From: AA29 sp041481445
Lineage (GTDB): Bacteria > Acidobacteriota > Vicinamibacteria > Fen-336
Assembly (NCBI GenBank): GCA_041481445.1
Contig: JBGPBV010000037.1
Span: 1-48,374 of the forward strand
DNA length: 48,374 nt
Direction: 5' to 3'
The notes under the pieces are model-generated. The model worked only from the letters and a program-made list of their open reading frames with translations. It did not search any database and had not been told where the DNA came from. A program made the position numbers and the translations under genes. Positions 8,201 through 17,367 of this stretch are shown piece by piece (position 1 is the first letter of the stretch; each line of letters begins with the position of its first letter).

Positions 8201-10069
8201 ATGAGGTCCAAGGTAAAGGCGGCGATCCTTCTCGGTCTCCTCGTCGCGGCCGTGCCCGCGGGCGCCGCGCCGGCGGCCTCCATCGGCCTCCTGCCGCAGG
8301 CCAACGAGTTCCGCGAGGCGCTCGACCTCTCGGGGTTGTGGGACTTCAAGCTCGACCCGAAGGACGAGGGCGAGGGTGCCGGCTGGTTCCGCGGCCTCGA
8401 GGGCGCGCGCTCCATCGCCGTTCCCGGGAGCTGGAACGAGCAGCTTCCGGACGCCTACGATTACCTCGGCCCGGCCTGGTACTTCCGTCGTTGCACCGTC
8501 CCCCGCGGCTTCAAGGGCGACCGCGTGTTCCTGCGCGTGGGCTCCGCGAACTACGCGGCCCGCGTCTGGGTCAACGGCACCCTCGTCGGCGAGCACGAGG
8601 GCGGGCACTTGCCGTTCGCGTTCGAGGTCACGCCGCTGGCCGTGGCCGGGAGCCCCCTCACGATCGCGATCCGCGTGGAGAACGAGCTCAAGCCCACCCG
8701 CGTGCCCGCGGGCAACCTCCCGCCCGGCACGCGCACGCTCATGGCGAGCAACCCGCGCACCACCTTCGACTTCTTCCCCTACGCCGGCCTGCACCGGCCG
8801 GTGGTGCTCTATTCGGTGCCGCGGACCTCCATCGAGGACCTGACCGTGCGCACCGGGCTCGAGGGGGGGGCGGGCACGGTCACGGTGAAGGTCACGCAGT
8901 CCGGAGGCGCGCGGGGGGCCCGGCTCCGCCTGCACGGCGAAGGCGCGGAGGTCGAGGCCGCGATGACCTTCACGGCGTCGGAGGGCGAGGCCGTGCTGCG
9001 GCTGCCGCGCGCTCGTGCCTGGTCGCCCGCCGATCCGTACCTGTACGAGCTGACGGCGTCGCTCCTGGGCCCGGGCGGCCGCGAGGTCGATCGCTACACG
9101 CTCGAGGTCGGCCTGCGCACGGTGGAGGTGCGCGGCACGCAGATCCTGCTCAACGGACAGCCCATCTTCCTGAAGGGATTCGGCCGCCACGAGGACTTCG
9201 CGGTGAGCGGCCGCGGACAGAACGAGCCGGTGATCGTGCGCGACCACGCGCTCATGAAGTGGGTGGGCGCCAACTCCTATCGGACCTCGCACTACCCGTA
9301 CGCGGAGGAGCAGATGCGGGAGGCGGACCGCCAGGGGTTCCTCGTCATCGACGAGATCCCTGCGGTCAGCCTGCACTTCGGGGACGGCGAGGAGAACGTG
9401 CGGGCGCGCCTCCTCCAGTGCGAGAAGGACCTCCGGGAGCTGATCGCGCGCGACAAGAACCATCCTTCGGTGATCGCGTGGAGCGTGTCGAACGAGGCGA
9501 TACCGGGCGCGATCGACCTCTCCGGCGGCGCCGCCCGGAACGTGGACCCGGCCTCCACCGCGTTCCTGCGCCGCCTGATCGACCTCGCGCACGGCCTCGA
9601 CCCGAGCCGCCCGGCCACCCTGGTCGCGATCATGGGGGCGCCCATCGAGTGGATGGCCCTGGGCGACTTCGTGTCCCTCAACCGTTACTTCGGCTGGTAC
9701 AGCCAGCCCGGCGACGTCGCCGCCGGCGCGGAGACGTTCGCGAAGGAGCTGGACACGATCCACGCGCAGGTCCCGCGCCCGATCGTGGTGACGGAGTTCG
9801 GCGCGGACACGTTGCCGGGCGAGCACAGCCTCGAAGGGCTGATGTGGTCGGAGGAGTTCCAGGTGGCCTTCTTGAAGGCCTACCTCGACGCGGCGGAGAA
9901 GAGGGACTTCGTGGCCGGGATGCACGTCTGGTGCTTCGCGGACTTCCGGACCGGCCAGGGGACGCTGCGCGCGGGCTCCCTCAACCACAAGGGCGTGTTC
10001 ACGCGCGACCGCGAGCCGAAGATGGCCGCGCGCTTCCTCCGCGAGCGCTGGGGGGGCGCCGGGAGATGA
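8201..10069 (+). CDS. Secreted GH2 beta-glucuronidase
   Basis: Glycoside hydrolase family 2, 622 residues. The ATG at 8201 has GAGGAGG 6 nt upstream. A Sec signal (residues 1 to about 26) is followed by the jelly-roll sugar-binding domain (LSGLWDFK, PGSWNEQ, YAARVWVNG), the immunoglobulin-like domain (about 205-310) and the TIM barrel (about 315-615). The acid/base Glu432 lies in SVSNEA and the nucleophile Glu532 in VVTEFGAD. The C-terminal NHKGVFTRDREPK carries the N-x-K motif (Asn595, Lys597) that binds the uronate carboxylate in beta-glucuronidases, so a glucuronidase rather than a galactosidase is favoured. It would release glucuronic acid or a related uronate from oligosaccharides in the periplasm. 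The following dehydrogenase overlaps it by ATGA. Confidence 0.92.
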   Translation: MRSKVKAAILLGLLVAAVPAGAAPAASIGLLPQANEFREALDLSGLWDFKLDPKDEGEGAGWFRGLEGARSIAVPGSWNEQLPDAYDYLGPAWYFRRCTVPRGFKGDRVFLRVGSANYAARVWVNGTLVGEHEGGHLPFAFEVTPLAVAGSPLTIAIRVENELKPTRVPAGNLPPGTRTLMASNPRTTFDFFPYAGLHRPVVLYSVPRTSIEDLTVRTGLEGGAGTVTVKVTQSGGARGARLRLHGEGAEVEAAMTFTASEGEAVLRLPRARAWSPADPYLYELTASLLGPGGREVDRYTLEVGLRTVEVRGTQILLNGQPIFLKGFGRHEDFAVSGRGQNEPVIVRDHALMKWVGANSYRTSHYPYAEEQMREADRQGFLVIDEIPAVSLHFGDGEENVRARLLQCEKDLRELIARDKNHPSVIAWSVSNEAIPGAIDLSGGAARNVDPASTAFLRRLIDLAHGLDPSRPATLVAIMGAPIEWMALGDFVSLNRYFGWYSQPGDVAAGAETFAKELDTIHAQVPRPIVVTEFGADTLPGEHSLEGLMWSEEFQVAFLKAYLDAAEKRDFVAGMHVWCFADFRTGQGTLRAGSLNHKGVFTRDREPKMAARFLRERWGGAGR

Positions 10070-11088
10070 CGATGCGCGTCGCGCGGCTGCACGGACGCGG
10101 CGACCTGCGCCTCCACGACGAGGAGCGGCCGCGGCCGGGGCCGGGCGAGCGGCTGGTGCGCGTGGGCGCCGTCGGCCTCTGCGGGTCCGACTTGCACTGG
10201 TTCTCGGAAGGCGGTATCGGCGGAGTGGACCCGCTGGCCCGGCCGTTCGTGCTCGGCCACGAGCTCGGGGGCCGCACCGAGGACGGGCGCGTGGTGGCGG
10301 TCGACCCCGCGCGGCCCTGCGAGCGGTGCCGCAATTGCATCGAGGGCGACTTCAACCTGTGCCCGCACACGCGCTTCGCCGGTGACGGCGCCCAGGACGG
10401 CGGACTGCAGGAATGGATCGCCTGGCCCGAGCGCGCGCTGATCCCCCTGCCTCCGGGGCTGACTCCGGCCGACGCCGCGATGCTGGAGCCGCTGGGGATC
10501 GCGCTGCACGCGATGGACCTCGGGCACCTCCGCGCGGGGGAGACGGTCGGCGTCTTCGGCTGCGGCCCGATCGGGCTCCTGATGATCCAGGTCGCGCGGG
10601 CGGGCGGCTCGCGCGTCTTCGCCACCGACCTGCCCGCGCGTCCTCATCGCCTGGAGGCGGCGCGCGCGCTGGGGGCGGAGGTGTTCGCGGCGGAGGCCGG
10701 GCGCGAGGGCGGCGCCATCCGGGAGGCGGCCGGGAGCGGCGGGCTGGACGCCGCCCTGGAGACGGCGGGCGACGACGCGGCGGTGGACGCGGCGGTGGAA
10801 GCGGCGCGGCCGGGGGCGCGCGTCGTCCTCGTCGGCATCCCGAGCCAGACCCGGACCTCGTTCGTGGCGGGGACGGCCCGGCGCAAGGGCCTGAGCCTGG
10901 TCCTGGCCCGGCGAATGGGGCACGTCTACCCGCGCGCGATCGCGCTGGTGGCCAGCGGCCGCGTGAACGTGCGCTCGGTGGTGACGCACCGCTTCCCGCT
11001 GGAGAGCGTCCGGATGGCCTTCGAGGCGGCGGAGAAGCGCGTGGGCCTGAAGGTGCTGGTGGAGAGCGGAAGCGGGGCAAGCCCTTAG
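10066..11088 (+). CDS. Zinc-dependent medium-chain alcohol/polyol dehydrogenase
   Basis: Cytosolic NAD(P)-dependent dehydrogenase of the MDR zinc alcohol dehydrogenase family, 340 residues, most like sorbitol, threonine or galactonate dehydrogenases. The catalytic zinc ligands are visible (GLCGSD, Cys39; GHELGG, His65 and Glu66), as are the four structural-zinc cysteines 85, 88, 91 and 99 and the Rossmann motif VFGCGPIG (about 163-170). It would oxidise a secondary alcohol of a sugar, polyol or sugar acid. The start overlaps the GH2 stop (ATGA), so the two are translationally coupled and it probably acts on the released sugar. Its stop codon interlocks with that of the converging kinase gene over 4 bp. 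Confidence 0.9.
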   Translation: MTMRVARLHGRGDLRLHDEERPRPGPGERLVRVGAVGLCGSDLHWFSEGGIGGVDPLARPFVLGHELGGRTEDGRVVAVDPARPCERCRNCIEGDFNLCPHTRFAGDGAQDGGLQEWIAWPERALIPLPPGLTPADAAMLEPLGIALHAMDLGHLRAGETVGVFGCGPIGLLMIQVARAGGSRVFATDLPARPHRLEAARALGAEVFAAEAGREGGAIREAAGSGGLDAALETAGDDAAVDAAVEAARPGARVVLVGIPSQTRTSFVAGTARRKGLSLVLARRMGHVYPRAIALVASGRVNVRSVVTHRFPLESVRMAFEAAEKRVGLKVLVESGSGASP

Positions 11089-14000
11089 TAGGGCTTGTCG
11101 GGGTTCATGAAGCGGTAGTTCCGGAGCGACGTGATCGTGTTCCGGACCACGGTGGCCACGTTGGGGTCGGCGTCCTTCTCCATGGCGGTGAGGGTGGGCA
11201 GGGCGTGCGCCCAGTCGAACATGGCGATGGACTCCGCGGCCCCGGCGCGCACCGTCGGCTCGGGGTCGCGCGTGAGCGGCTCCACCAGCTCCCAGGCCCG
11301 CGCGGGCGCGATCTTGCCCGCCGCCATCACCAGCCGCAGCCCGGTGAGCGCGGCCACGCGCACCCCGGCCTCGCCGTGGCGCGTGGCGTCGGAAAGGCAC
11401 GTCACCGCGGTCTCGTTGCCCTGGACGGGGAGGGCGCGCGCGAGCACCCATCTGGCCTGATCGCCCCCCGTCTCCAGCGCGCGGCACTCCTCGACGGTGG
11501 CCCGGTCGCCCAGGCCGGCCATGAAGGCGACGGCCAGGCGATGCTTGCGCAGGGACACCGTGGCGTCCGGATCGTCGAGCTGCAGGCCCGCGAAGTAGGC
11601 GTCGACCATGCCCGGCTGCTGCAGCTTGGTGAGGCAGGAGAGCGTCTCCTCCGCCACCGAGGGCGCCCGCGAGAGCTCGAGGTAGTGGTCGTAGCCTCCT
11701 TCGTCCGTGCACTCCCCGGCGTCGAAGAGCTTCGTGATGGCCAGGTCCTGGCGGACGCGCTGCACCTGGTGGTTGGCCAGGCCGAGGACGACCTTCTTCG
11801 GACGGAAGATCACGATGCCGAGCACCAGCGCGAACAGGAGGCCGGCCGCCGCCAGCACGACCGGCATCCGCGGCAGCCGGCTGCGCACGCGGCGGGCGGC
11901 CTGGGCGGCGGCCACCCGGCGCGCGGCGGCGGGAGCGGCGCTGCGGATCTCGTCCCAGGCGGAGGTGGCGGCCTCCGGATCGCTGGCCAGCTCGTCGAGG
12001 TGGGCGGCCACCGTGTCGTGGCGGACGCCTCCGAAGCCCCGGTTCCGCAGGTCCTGGACGATCGTGTCCACGTCCAGGCCGGCCACCGTCTTCGTCCCCG
12101 GGGCGGCGCGGATGGTGGCCAGGGTGGCGAGGTGGGTGCGCGCCTTCTCGTCCCAGGCGGGAAGCGCGCGCGCTTCCGGCTCCCAGTCCAGGCGCCAGAG
12201 GCGCAGGGCGAGGTCGGTGCCGGCGGTGATCAGGGTGTTGCCCGCGGGCAGGGCGGCCAGGGAGAGGACGGCCCCCGTGTGCGGCAGCGTCTGGAGGCAG
12301 CGCCCGCTCTCGAGGTCCCACACGCGCACGCTCTTGTCGCGGCTGGACGAGGCCAGGTGCCGGCCGTCGAGGAAGAACGAGACCGAGGTCACTTCCGCGG
12401 TGTGGCCGGCCAGCGTGCGCACGGACCGCCGCGAGCGGAGGTCCCACACGCGCACGGCGGAGTCGATCCCGCCGGAGGCGGCCTGCCGTCCGTCGGGGCT
12501 CACGGCCACGGTGCCGACGCTGCCCTCGTGCCCTTCGAGGACGGCGACGCAGGAATGGGTCCCGAGGTCCCACACCCGCACGGTGGCGTCCCAGCCCGCG
12601 CTGACCGCGTAACGTCCGTCCGGCCCGAACCCGCACGCGCTGACCTGCGACTCGTGCCCCTCGAGCACGTGCCGCTCGCGGCCGCCGGGCAGGTCCCACA
12701 GCCTCAGGGTCTGATCGGAGCTGCCGCTGAGCAGGGTGCGCCCGTCCGGCGAGATCACCGCCGCGTTCACGTAGTCGCCGTGGCCCTGGAGGACGCGGGG
12801 CTCGCCCGCCTCCGCCAGCGGCCACACGCGCAGCGTGCGGTCCCAGCTCGCGGAGACGCCCCAGCGCGCGTCGGGCGTGAGGGCCACTGCCGACACCGTG
12901 GCCTCGTGCGCGTCGTGGACGGCGAGAGGCGTGCGCAGGGCGAGGTTCCACACGCGCACCTGGCCGGCGAGGTCTCCCGACATCGCGCGCGTCCCCTCCG
13001 CGCTGACCCCCACCGCCACCACGGGATCGCGATGCCCTTCGAGGGCGCCCATCTCCCAGGCCGCCTCCAGCCCCTTGCGCGGGAGCTGCGCGGTCACGTC
13101 GTCCCAGAGGCTCAGCGCCTCCGGCGAGCGCTCGTGGCCGGGGACGAACCGGGCCTCCCGCGCCAGCTTGACCGCGCGCGCGAGGTCGCCTTGCGTCAGC
13201 GATTGGCGCGCCGCCTCCAGGCGCTGGCGGAAGGCGGCGTCGCGATGCTGCACGTCCGAGACCGACACCGGGCGGGCCACGGCGTAGGTGGGCCGCCGCC
13301 AGGCGGCGTCCAGGCGCACGCCGTGGATCGACTTGCCGCAGGAGAGCCAGAGCACGGGCGCGTCGCGCACGCCGGCGGCGGCGATGATGGGCGCCTCCAC
13401 GCGCACCAGCGCGCGGAACCGGCCGCGCGAGATGTGCCACACCCGCACGCTGCGGTCCTGGGAGGCGGCCGCGCACCATTGGCCGTCGCGGGAGACGACC
13501 ACGGTGCTGACGGCCAGGGAGGGGCCGGCCAGCACGCGCCCGGGCGCGCCGGTGGCGGTCGCCCATTGCCGGAGGGTACGGTCCTCGCCGCCGGAGACGA
13601 GGATGGCCCCGTCGCCGCTGAGCGCGACGGCGCCGACGCGGCCGCGGTGCCCCTCGAGGGTCGCGCGGGCCTGGCCGGCGGCCACGTCCCACACGCGCAC
13701 GGTGCCGTCCAGCCCGCCGGAGGCGGCGATCGCCCCGTCGTCGCTGATGGCCACGCAGGCCACTGCCTCCGTGTGCCCCTCGAAGACGTGGAGCGACTTG
13801 CCGGTGGCCAGCTCCCAGATCCGCACCGTGCGGTCGGAGGTCCCGCCCACGGCCAGGCGCCCGTCGCGGCTGATGGCGAGGGCGGTGGTGATGCCGGGAT
13901 GGCGCTGCAGGGCGCGCAGGGCGCGGCCGGACGGCAGCTCGCAGACCTGGGGCGGCATGCCGTCCCCGCCGAGCAGCAGCGAGCGCCCGTCCGGGCTCAT

Positions 14001-15980
14001 GGCCAGGCAGCGGACGTGCAGATCGGGAACGGTCAGGGCCGCCTCCGCGTGCTGCGTGGCCGTGTTCCAGCTGCGCACGGTGTCGGTGCCGGTGGCGGCG
14101 AAGATGCGTCCGCCGTCCGGCGTGATCGCCAGCGCCAGCGCGGTCTCGGTCAGGTCCTTGAAGACGGCGATGCGCTCGTGCCCGGGGACGAAGCGGGCGA
14201 TGGCGGCGGTGGCGTCGCGGGGCAGCTCCGGGTGGCGCACCGCGCGATCGGCGTAGACCCGCTGCGCCTCGTCCGCCTGGCCGAGGGCGATGTAGGCGCG
14301 CACGAGGGCGGCCACGTCCACCGGCTGCTCGTCCGTCGAGCGCATGACCTCGACCAGGGCCGCCGCCGCTTCCTTCCAGCCCGCGGCGTCGCCGGCGGCG
14401 GTGGCCTGCGCGCCCAGGGCCAGCGCGCGGTCCCGCTGCAGCTCCGGGGTCGGAGGTCCCTTCCGGGCCGCCTCCCCGAGCACGGCCGTCGCCCGCTTGA
14501 AGTCGCCGAGGCCGAGGAGGAGCCCGCCCAGCAGGTGGAGGCCGCGTGCGGAGCCGCTGCTGGCGCGCTGCGCCTCCTCGATCCGGGCGATGAGGTCGGT
14601 GTCGCCCTGGCGGCCCTGGAGCCAGGCGTGGAGGGCCTGGTTGTAGCTCGACTCCAGGTGCTGGGGCTCGGCGGCCAGGGCCTGCGACCACAGCTGGTCG
14701 GCGTCGCCGCGGCCGAGGTCGAGGAGGGAGACCGCGCGGTTGTTCAAGGTGGCCGCCGTCTGGCGGCTGGCCGTCGGCCGCGAACGCGGGTAGGGCCGGC
14801 CCGACTCCGCCTCGTAGACGGCGATGAGCGTGTCCGCCGCCTCCGACATCGTGTGCGGCCGGCCGTCGGGGTCGGCGGTGAAGCAGCGCCGCAGGAGGGC
14901 GGCCACCACCGGCGGGATGGCGGGGAGGCCCTCCGCCGGCTCCGCCGCCAGCGCATCCTCCAGCGCGCGCGGCGCCGCCGGCCCGACCTGCCAGGTCCGC
15001 TGGCCGATGAACGCCTCCAGGAGGGACAGGCCCCAGCTCCAGACGTCGGTGCGGCGGCTCAGGGGCTGGCCACCCCATTGCTCGGGCGACATGTACGCCG
15101 GGGTGCCGCCGCCCCCGCCCGCCGCCATCGCGGTCGTGTCGCCGGTGCCGGTCACCACCGCGGAGGGCGCGATGCGCGCGCCGGCCAGGCCGAAGTCGGT
15201 GACCTTGGCGATGCCTTCCGTCGTGATCATCACGTTCGCGGGCTTGACGTCCCGATGGACGAGGCCCTGCTCGTGCGCGTCGTGCAGGCCCCAGGCGAAC
15301 TGGACGGCCACGTCGAGGATCGCGTCGAGGGTGGTGAAGCGCCGCGTGCGGATGGCGTCGGCGAGGGTCCCCCCGTCCACGAACTCCGCGAAGACGCGCG
15401 GGATGCCCTCCAGGCGCCGCACGTAGTGGCACGACACCATGTGCGGATGCAGGGGCAGGTTCACCCACGTCTCCGCCTCGCGCTCGAACGCCTCCACGCC
15501 CCCCGCCGCATCCAGGGCCTTCTTCAGGGGGACCTTCACCGCGAGGTCCACGCCCCAGCCGCGGTGGTGCACGCGGTAGACGCGGCCCATGCCGCCCTGG
15601 CCGAGCAGTCCCGCGACCTCGTAGAGGCCGAGCACGACGTCGCCCGTCTGCCATTCGCGCGGACCCGGCGCGGACGGCGCCGCCTCGACCACGGTCTTGA
15701 CCGGGGCGCCGGCCGCCGCCGACGGGGCCTCGAGCATCGTCGGCAGCGGACCATCCGGGCCGGGGGCGGAGGCCTCGAGCATCGTGGGGGCGGGGGCGAC
15801 AGGTGCGGGCGCCGGTTCCGGGGGTGGGGCCGCCGGCTCCGGCGCCGGCCCCCTGGCCAGGAAGCTCATCCCGCACTTCGAGCAGCGGACGGTCTTGCCG
15901 GCCAGGCGCGCGGGAGCGTTGCCGCTCGTGGCGCAGCTCGGGCAGGTGATGCGGAGCGGGGCCGGCGCCGCGTCCACCAT
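11085..15980 (-). CDS. Ser/Thr protein kinase with zinc ribbon and two WD40 propellers
   Basis: A 1631-residue regulatory kinase. Order: zinc ribbon (Cys13, 16, 33, 36), a Pro/Ala-rich linker with three TMLEA/TMLEA/TVVEA motifs (Thr67, 81, 96), kinase domain about 118-390 (glycine loop GQGGMG, Lys149, HRDVKPANV with Asp244, DFG 262-264, SPE at 298-300), helical TPR-like region (about 400-590), seven WD40 blades (about 600-890), a helical linker, a second set of seven blades (about 975-1262), one transmembrane helix (about 1370-1390) and a C-terminal HEAT-like region. All catalytic residues are present. WD40 propellers in bacterial kinases are usually protein-docking platforms. The ATG overlaps the TGA of the upstream FHA kinase by one base, so the two are coupled. 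Targets are unknown. Confidence 0.93.
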   Translation of the reverse strand: MVDAAPAPLRITCPSCATSGNAPARLAGKTVRCSKCGMSFLARGPAPEPAAPPPEPAPAPVAPAPTMLEASAPGPDGPLPTMLEAPSAAAGAPVKTVVEAAPSAPGPREWQTGDVVLGLYEVAGLLGQGGMGRVYRVHHRGWGVDLAVKVPLKKALDAAGGVEAFEREAETWVNLPLHPHMVSCHYVRRLEGIPRVFAEFVDGGTLADAIRTRRFTTLDAILDVAVQFAWGLHDAHEQGLVHRDVKPANVMITTEGIAKVTDFGLAGARIAPSAVVTGTGDTTAMAAGGGGGTPAYMSPEQWGGQPLSRRTDVWSWGLSLLEAFIGQRTWQVGPAAPRALEDALAAEPAEGLPAIPPVVAALLRRCFTADPDGRPHTMSEAADTLIAVYEAESGRPYPRSRPTASRQTAATLNNRAVSLLDLGRGDADQLWSQALAAEPQHLESSYNQALHAWLQGRQGDTDLIARIEEAQRASSGSARGLHLLGGLLLGLGDFKRATAVLGEAARKGPPTPELQRDRALALGAQATAAGDAAGWKEAAAALVEVMRSTDEQPVDVAALVRAYIALGQADEAQRVYADRAVRHPELPRDATAAIARFVPGHERIAVFKDLTETALALAITPDGGRIFAATGTDTVRSWNTATQHAEAALTVPDLHVRCLAMSPDGRSLLLGGDGMPPQVCELPSGRALRALQRHPGITTALAISRDGRLAVGGTSDRTVRIWELATGKSLHVFEGHTEAVACVAISDDGAIAASGGLDGTVRVWDVAAGQARATLEGHRGRVGAVALSGDGAILVSGGEDRTLRQWATATGAPGRVLAGPSLAVSTVVVSRDGQWCAAASQDRSVRVWHISRGRFRALVRVEAPIIAAAGVRDAPVLWLSCGKSIHGVRLDAAWRRPTYAVARPVSVSDVQHRDAAFRQRLEAARQSLTQGDLARAVKLAREARFVPGHERSPEALSLWDDVTAQLPRKGLEAAWEMGALEGHRDPVVAVGVSAEGTRAMSGDLAGQVRVWNLALRTPLAVHDAHEATVSAVALTPDARWGVSASWDRTLRVWPLAEAGEPRVLQGHGDYVNAAVISPDGRTLLSGSSDQTLRLWDLPGGRERHVLEGHESQVSACGFGPDGRYAVSAGWDATVRVWDLGTHSCVAVLEGHEGSVGTVAVSPDGRQAASGGIDSAVRVWDLRSRRSVRTLAGHTAEVTSVSFFLDGRHLASSSRDKSVRVWDLESGRCLQTLPHTGAVLSLAALPAGNTLITAGTDLALRLWRLDWEPEARALPAWDEKARTHLATLATIRAAPGTKTVAGLDVDTIVQDLRNRGFGGVRHDTVAAHLDELASDPEAATSAWDEIRSAAPAAARRVAAAQAARRVRSRLPRMPVVLAAAGLLFALVLGIVIFRPKKVVLGLANHQVQRVRQDLAITKLFDAGECTDEGGYDHYLELSRAPSVAEETLSCLTKLQQPGMVDAYFAGLQLDDPDATVSLRKHRLAVAFMAGLGDRATVEECRALETGGDQARWVLARALPVQGNETAVTCLSDATRHGEAGVRVAALTGLRLVMAAGKIAPARAWELVEPLTRDPEPTVRAGAAESIAMFDWAHALPTLTAMEKDADPNVATVVRNTITSLRNYRFMNPDKPY
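13128..13154 (-). repeat. Second copy of the RFVPGHER-encoding repeat in the WD40 kinase
   Basis: 27 bp that match 14172-14198 at 25 positions and encode the same peptide, ARFVPGHER in one copy and RFVPGHER in the other, just before the second propeller. Confidence 0.6.
14172..14198 (-). repeat. First copy of the RFVPGHER-encoding repeat in the WD40 kinase
   Basis: 27 bp, two mismatches to 13128-13154, located just before the first propeller. It marks an internal duplication of a helical segment plus propeller. Confidence 0.6.
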
Positions 15981-17245
15981 CAGGACACCTGCCTCAGCGC
16001 GTTGCGGAACTCGGTGGCCGACGGGTAGCGGCGCAGCAGGTCGTCCTCGACCGCTCGATCGACGACGTGGGCCAGGGCCTCCGGCAGCTGCGGGCTCCGC
16101 TCCCGGATGGGCACCACGTCGCCGCCGAGCACGACGGCCAGCGGGTCCTTGCCCGACTTGAAGTCACGCGCGTAGCGCAGCGTGAGCATGTAGTAGAGCG
16201 TGGCCCCCATGCTCCAGACGTCGCTGGCCGGGCGCAGGAGCCGGAAGTTCGTGAGCTGCTCGCGCGGCATGAACTGGAGGGTCCCCGCCGCGAAGCCGGT
16301 GGCGGTCATGCCGGACAGGCCGGCCTGCTGGAAGCTCTTGGCCAGGCCGAAGTCGGTCAGCTTCACCACGTTCATCCCGGAGTCCGCGAGCAGGATGTTC
16401 TCGGGCTTGATGTCGCGGTGGATGAATCCCTTGTCGTGCGCGAAGCTGAGGCCCTCGAGGGCCTGCAGGGCGACGCGCGTGGCCACCTCCGGCTCCAGGG
16501 GCGTGGCCCGTTGCAGGAGCACGCTGGAGAGGCTGCCGCCCGCGCAGTATTCCATCGCGAAGTAGAACGTGTCGCCCTCCGACCCGTGCGCGTACACGGT
16601 GACCACGTGGGGATGCCGGAGGCTCTCCGTCACGGCGATCTCGCGGTCGAAGACCTCGCGCGCGTGCGCGTCCACCGCCACCTCCGGCCGCATCAGCTTC
16701 AGGGCGACGGTGGCTCCGTCCGCGACACGCGTGGCGAGGTGGACGACGCCCATGCCGCCGCGCCCGAGCACGGGACCGAGGGTGTAGCCGGCGACCGCGC
16801 CCGGGGGGCTGGTCTGCGAGCCCTCCAGCTCGACGAGGAGGTCGAGGTCGGAGGGCGTCTTCGGGGTGGCGGCCAGCACCTTCGTACCCCCCTCGATGCG
16901 CACGTTGAACACGGTCGCGCCCACGCGGATGATGTCACCGTCGCGCAGGTCCACCTGTGGCCCGGCCTTCTGGGCCGCCTGCTCCGGCGTGAGGTGCTGG
17001 TCGCGCCCGCCGTGCTTCTGGCCGTTGACGTAGGTGCCGTTGAGGCTGCCGAGGTCGCGCAGCCGCGCCGCCGGGGGGTTCACTTCGAGCAGGAAGTGAT
17101 GGCGCGAAGCGGTCGTGTCGTCGGGAGCCAGCTCCGCATGGCAGTCCGGCGAGCGGCCGAACAGGAACGTGTCGTGGGCCTCGAACTCGAAATGGCGCCC
17201 CTGGATCGGGCCCGCCACCACATCCAGGCTGACGCGGCCGGGCAT
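15980..17245 (-). CDS. Ser/Thr protein kinase with N-terminal FHA domain
   Basis: 421 residues, cytosolic, no membrane helix. The N-terminal FHA (phosphothreonine-binding) domain is complete, with FGRSPDC (Arg31), TASRHHFLLE (Ser48, His50) and GSLNGTYVNG (about 67-75). The kinase domain (about 154-420) has LGRGGMG, Lys183 in VALKLM, HRDIKPENIL (Asp278) and DFGLA (Asp298). The usual APE is MPREQ, a variant seen in this kinase class. It should be active. The start at 17245 (ATG) has no ribosome site but a TATAAT lies 10 nt upstream. The stop overlaps the start of the WD40 kinase (TGATG). An FHA kinase coupled to a kinase with repeated threonine motifs suggests that one recruits the other. Confidence 0.93.
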   Translation of the reverse strand: MPGRVSLDVVAGPIQGRHFEFEAHDTFLFGRSPDCHAELAPDDTTASRHHFLLEVNPPAARLRDLGSLNGTYVNGQKHGGRDQHLTPEQAAQKAGPQVDLRDGDIIRVGATVFNVRIEGGTKVLAATPKTPSDLDLLVELEGSQTSPPGAVAGYTLGPVLGRGGMGVVHLATRVADGATVALKLMRPEVAVDAHAREVFDREIAVTESLRHPHVVTVYAHGSEGDTFYFAMEYCAGGSLSSVLLQRATPLEPEVATRVALQALEGLSFAHDKGFIHRDIKPENILLADSGMNVVKLTDFGLAKSFQQAGLSGMTATGFAAGTLQFMPREQLTNFRLLRPASDVWSMGATLYYMLTLRYARDFKSGKDPLAVVLGGDVVPIRERSPQLPEALAHVVDRAVEDDLLRRYPSATEFRNALRQVS

Positions 17246-17367
17246 GACGGCCGGGATTATAGGCGGAATGCTCGAGCGGGTTCCCGTGCGCGGGCGCCCG
17301 CGTGTCCGGGACCACACCCGCGGGGGACTCGGGCCCTCGCCCCCGGGAATCGTCGCCGGAAAGAGGC
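17246..17367. other. Intergenic region between sulfatase and FHA kinase
   Basis: 122 bp with no gene. It holds the TATAAT element for the kinase and a perfect 14-bp GC palindrome CGCGGGCGCCCGCG at 17289-17302. The palindrome could be part of a terminator for the sulfatase gene, but there is no T-tract. Confidence 0.4.
17256..17261 (-). promoter_or_regulatory. Consensus -10 box (TATAAT) of the kinase pair
   Basis: Perfect TATAAT on the minus strand, ending 10 nt before the ATG at 17245. A GGAACC stands at 17279-17284, 17 bp further upstream, not a sigma70 -35. Chance occurrence is unlikely at this GC content. The transcript would start only a few bases before the ATG. Confidence 0.55.

Noticed and set aside
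10413..16028. Very long plus-strand open frame opposite the WD40 kinase
   Set aside because: Low-complexity Arg/Gly/His-rich translation without domains; the minus strand encodes an intact kinase.
17289..17302. Palindrome CGCGGGCGCCCGCG as a terminator for the sulfatase gene
   Set aside because: No T-tract and no loop; short GC palindromes are expected at this base composition.
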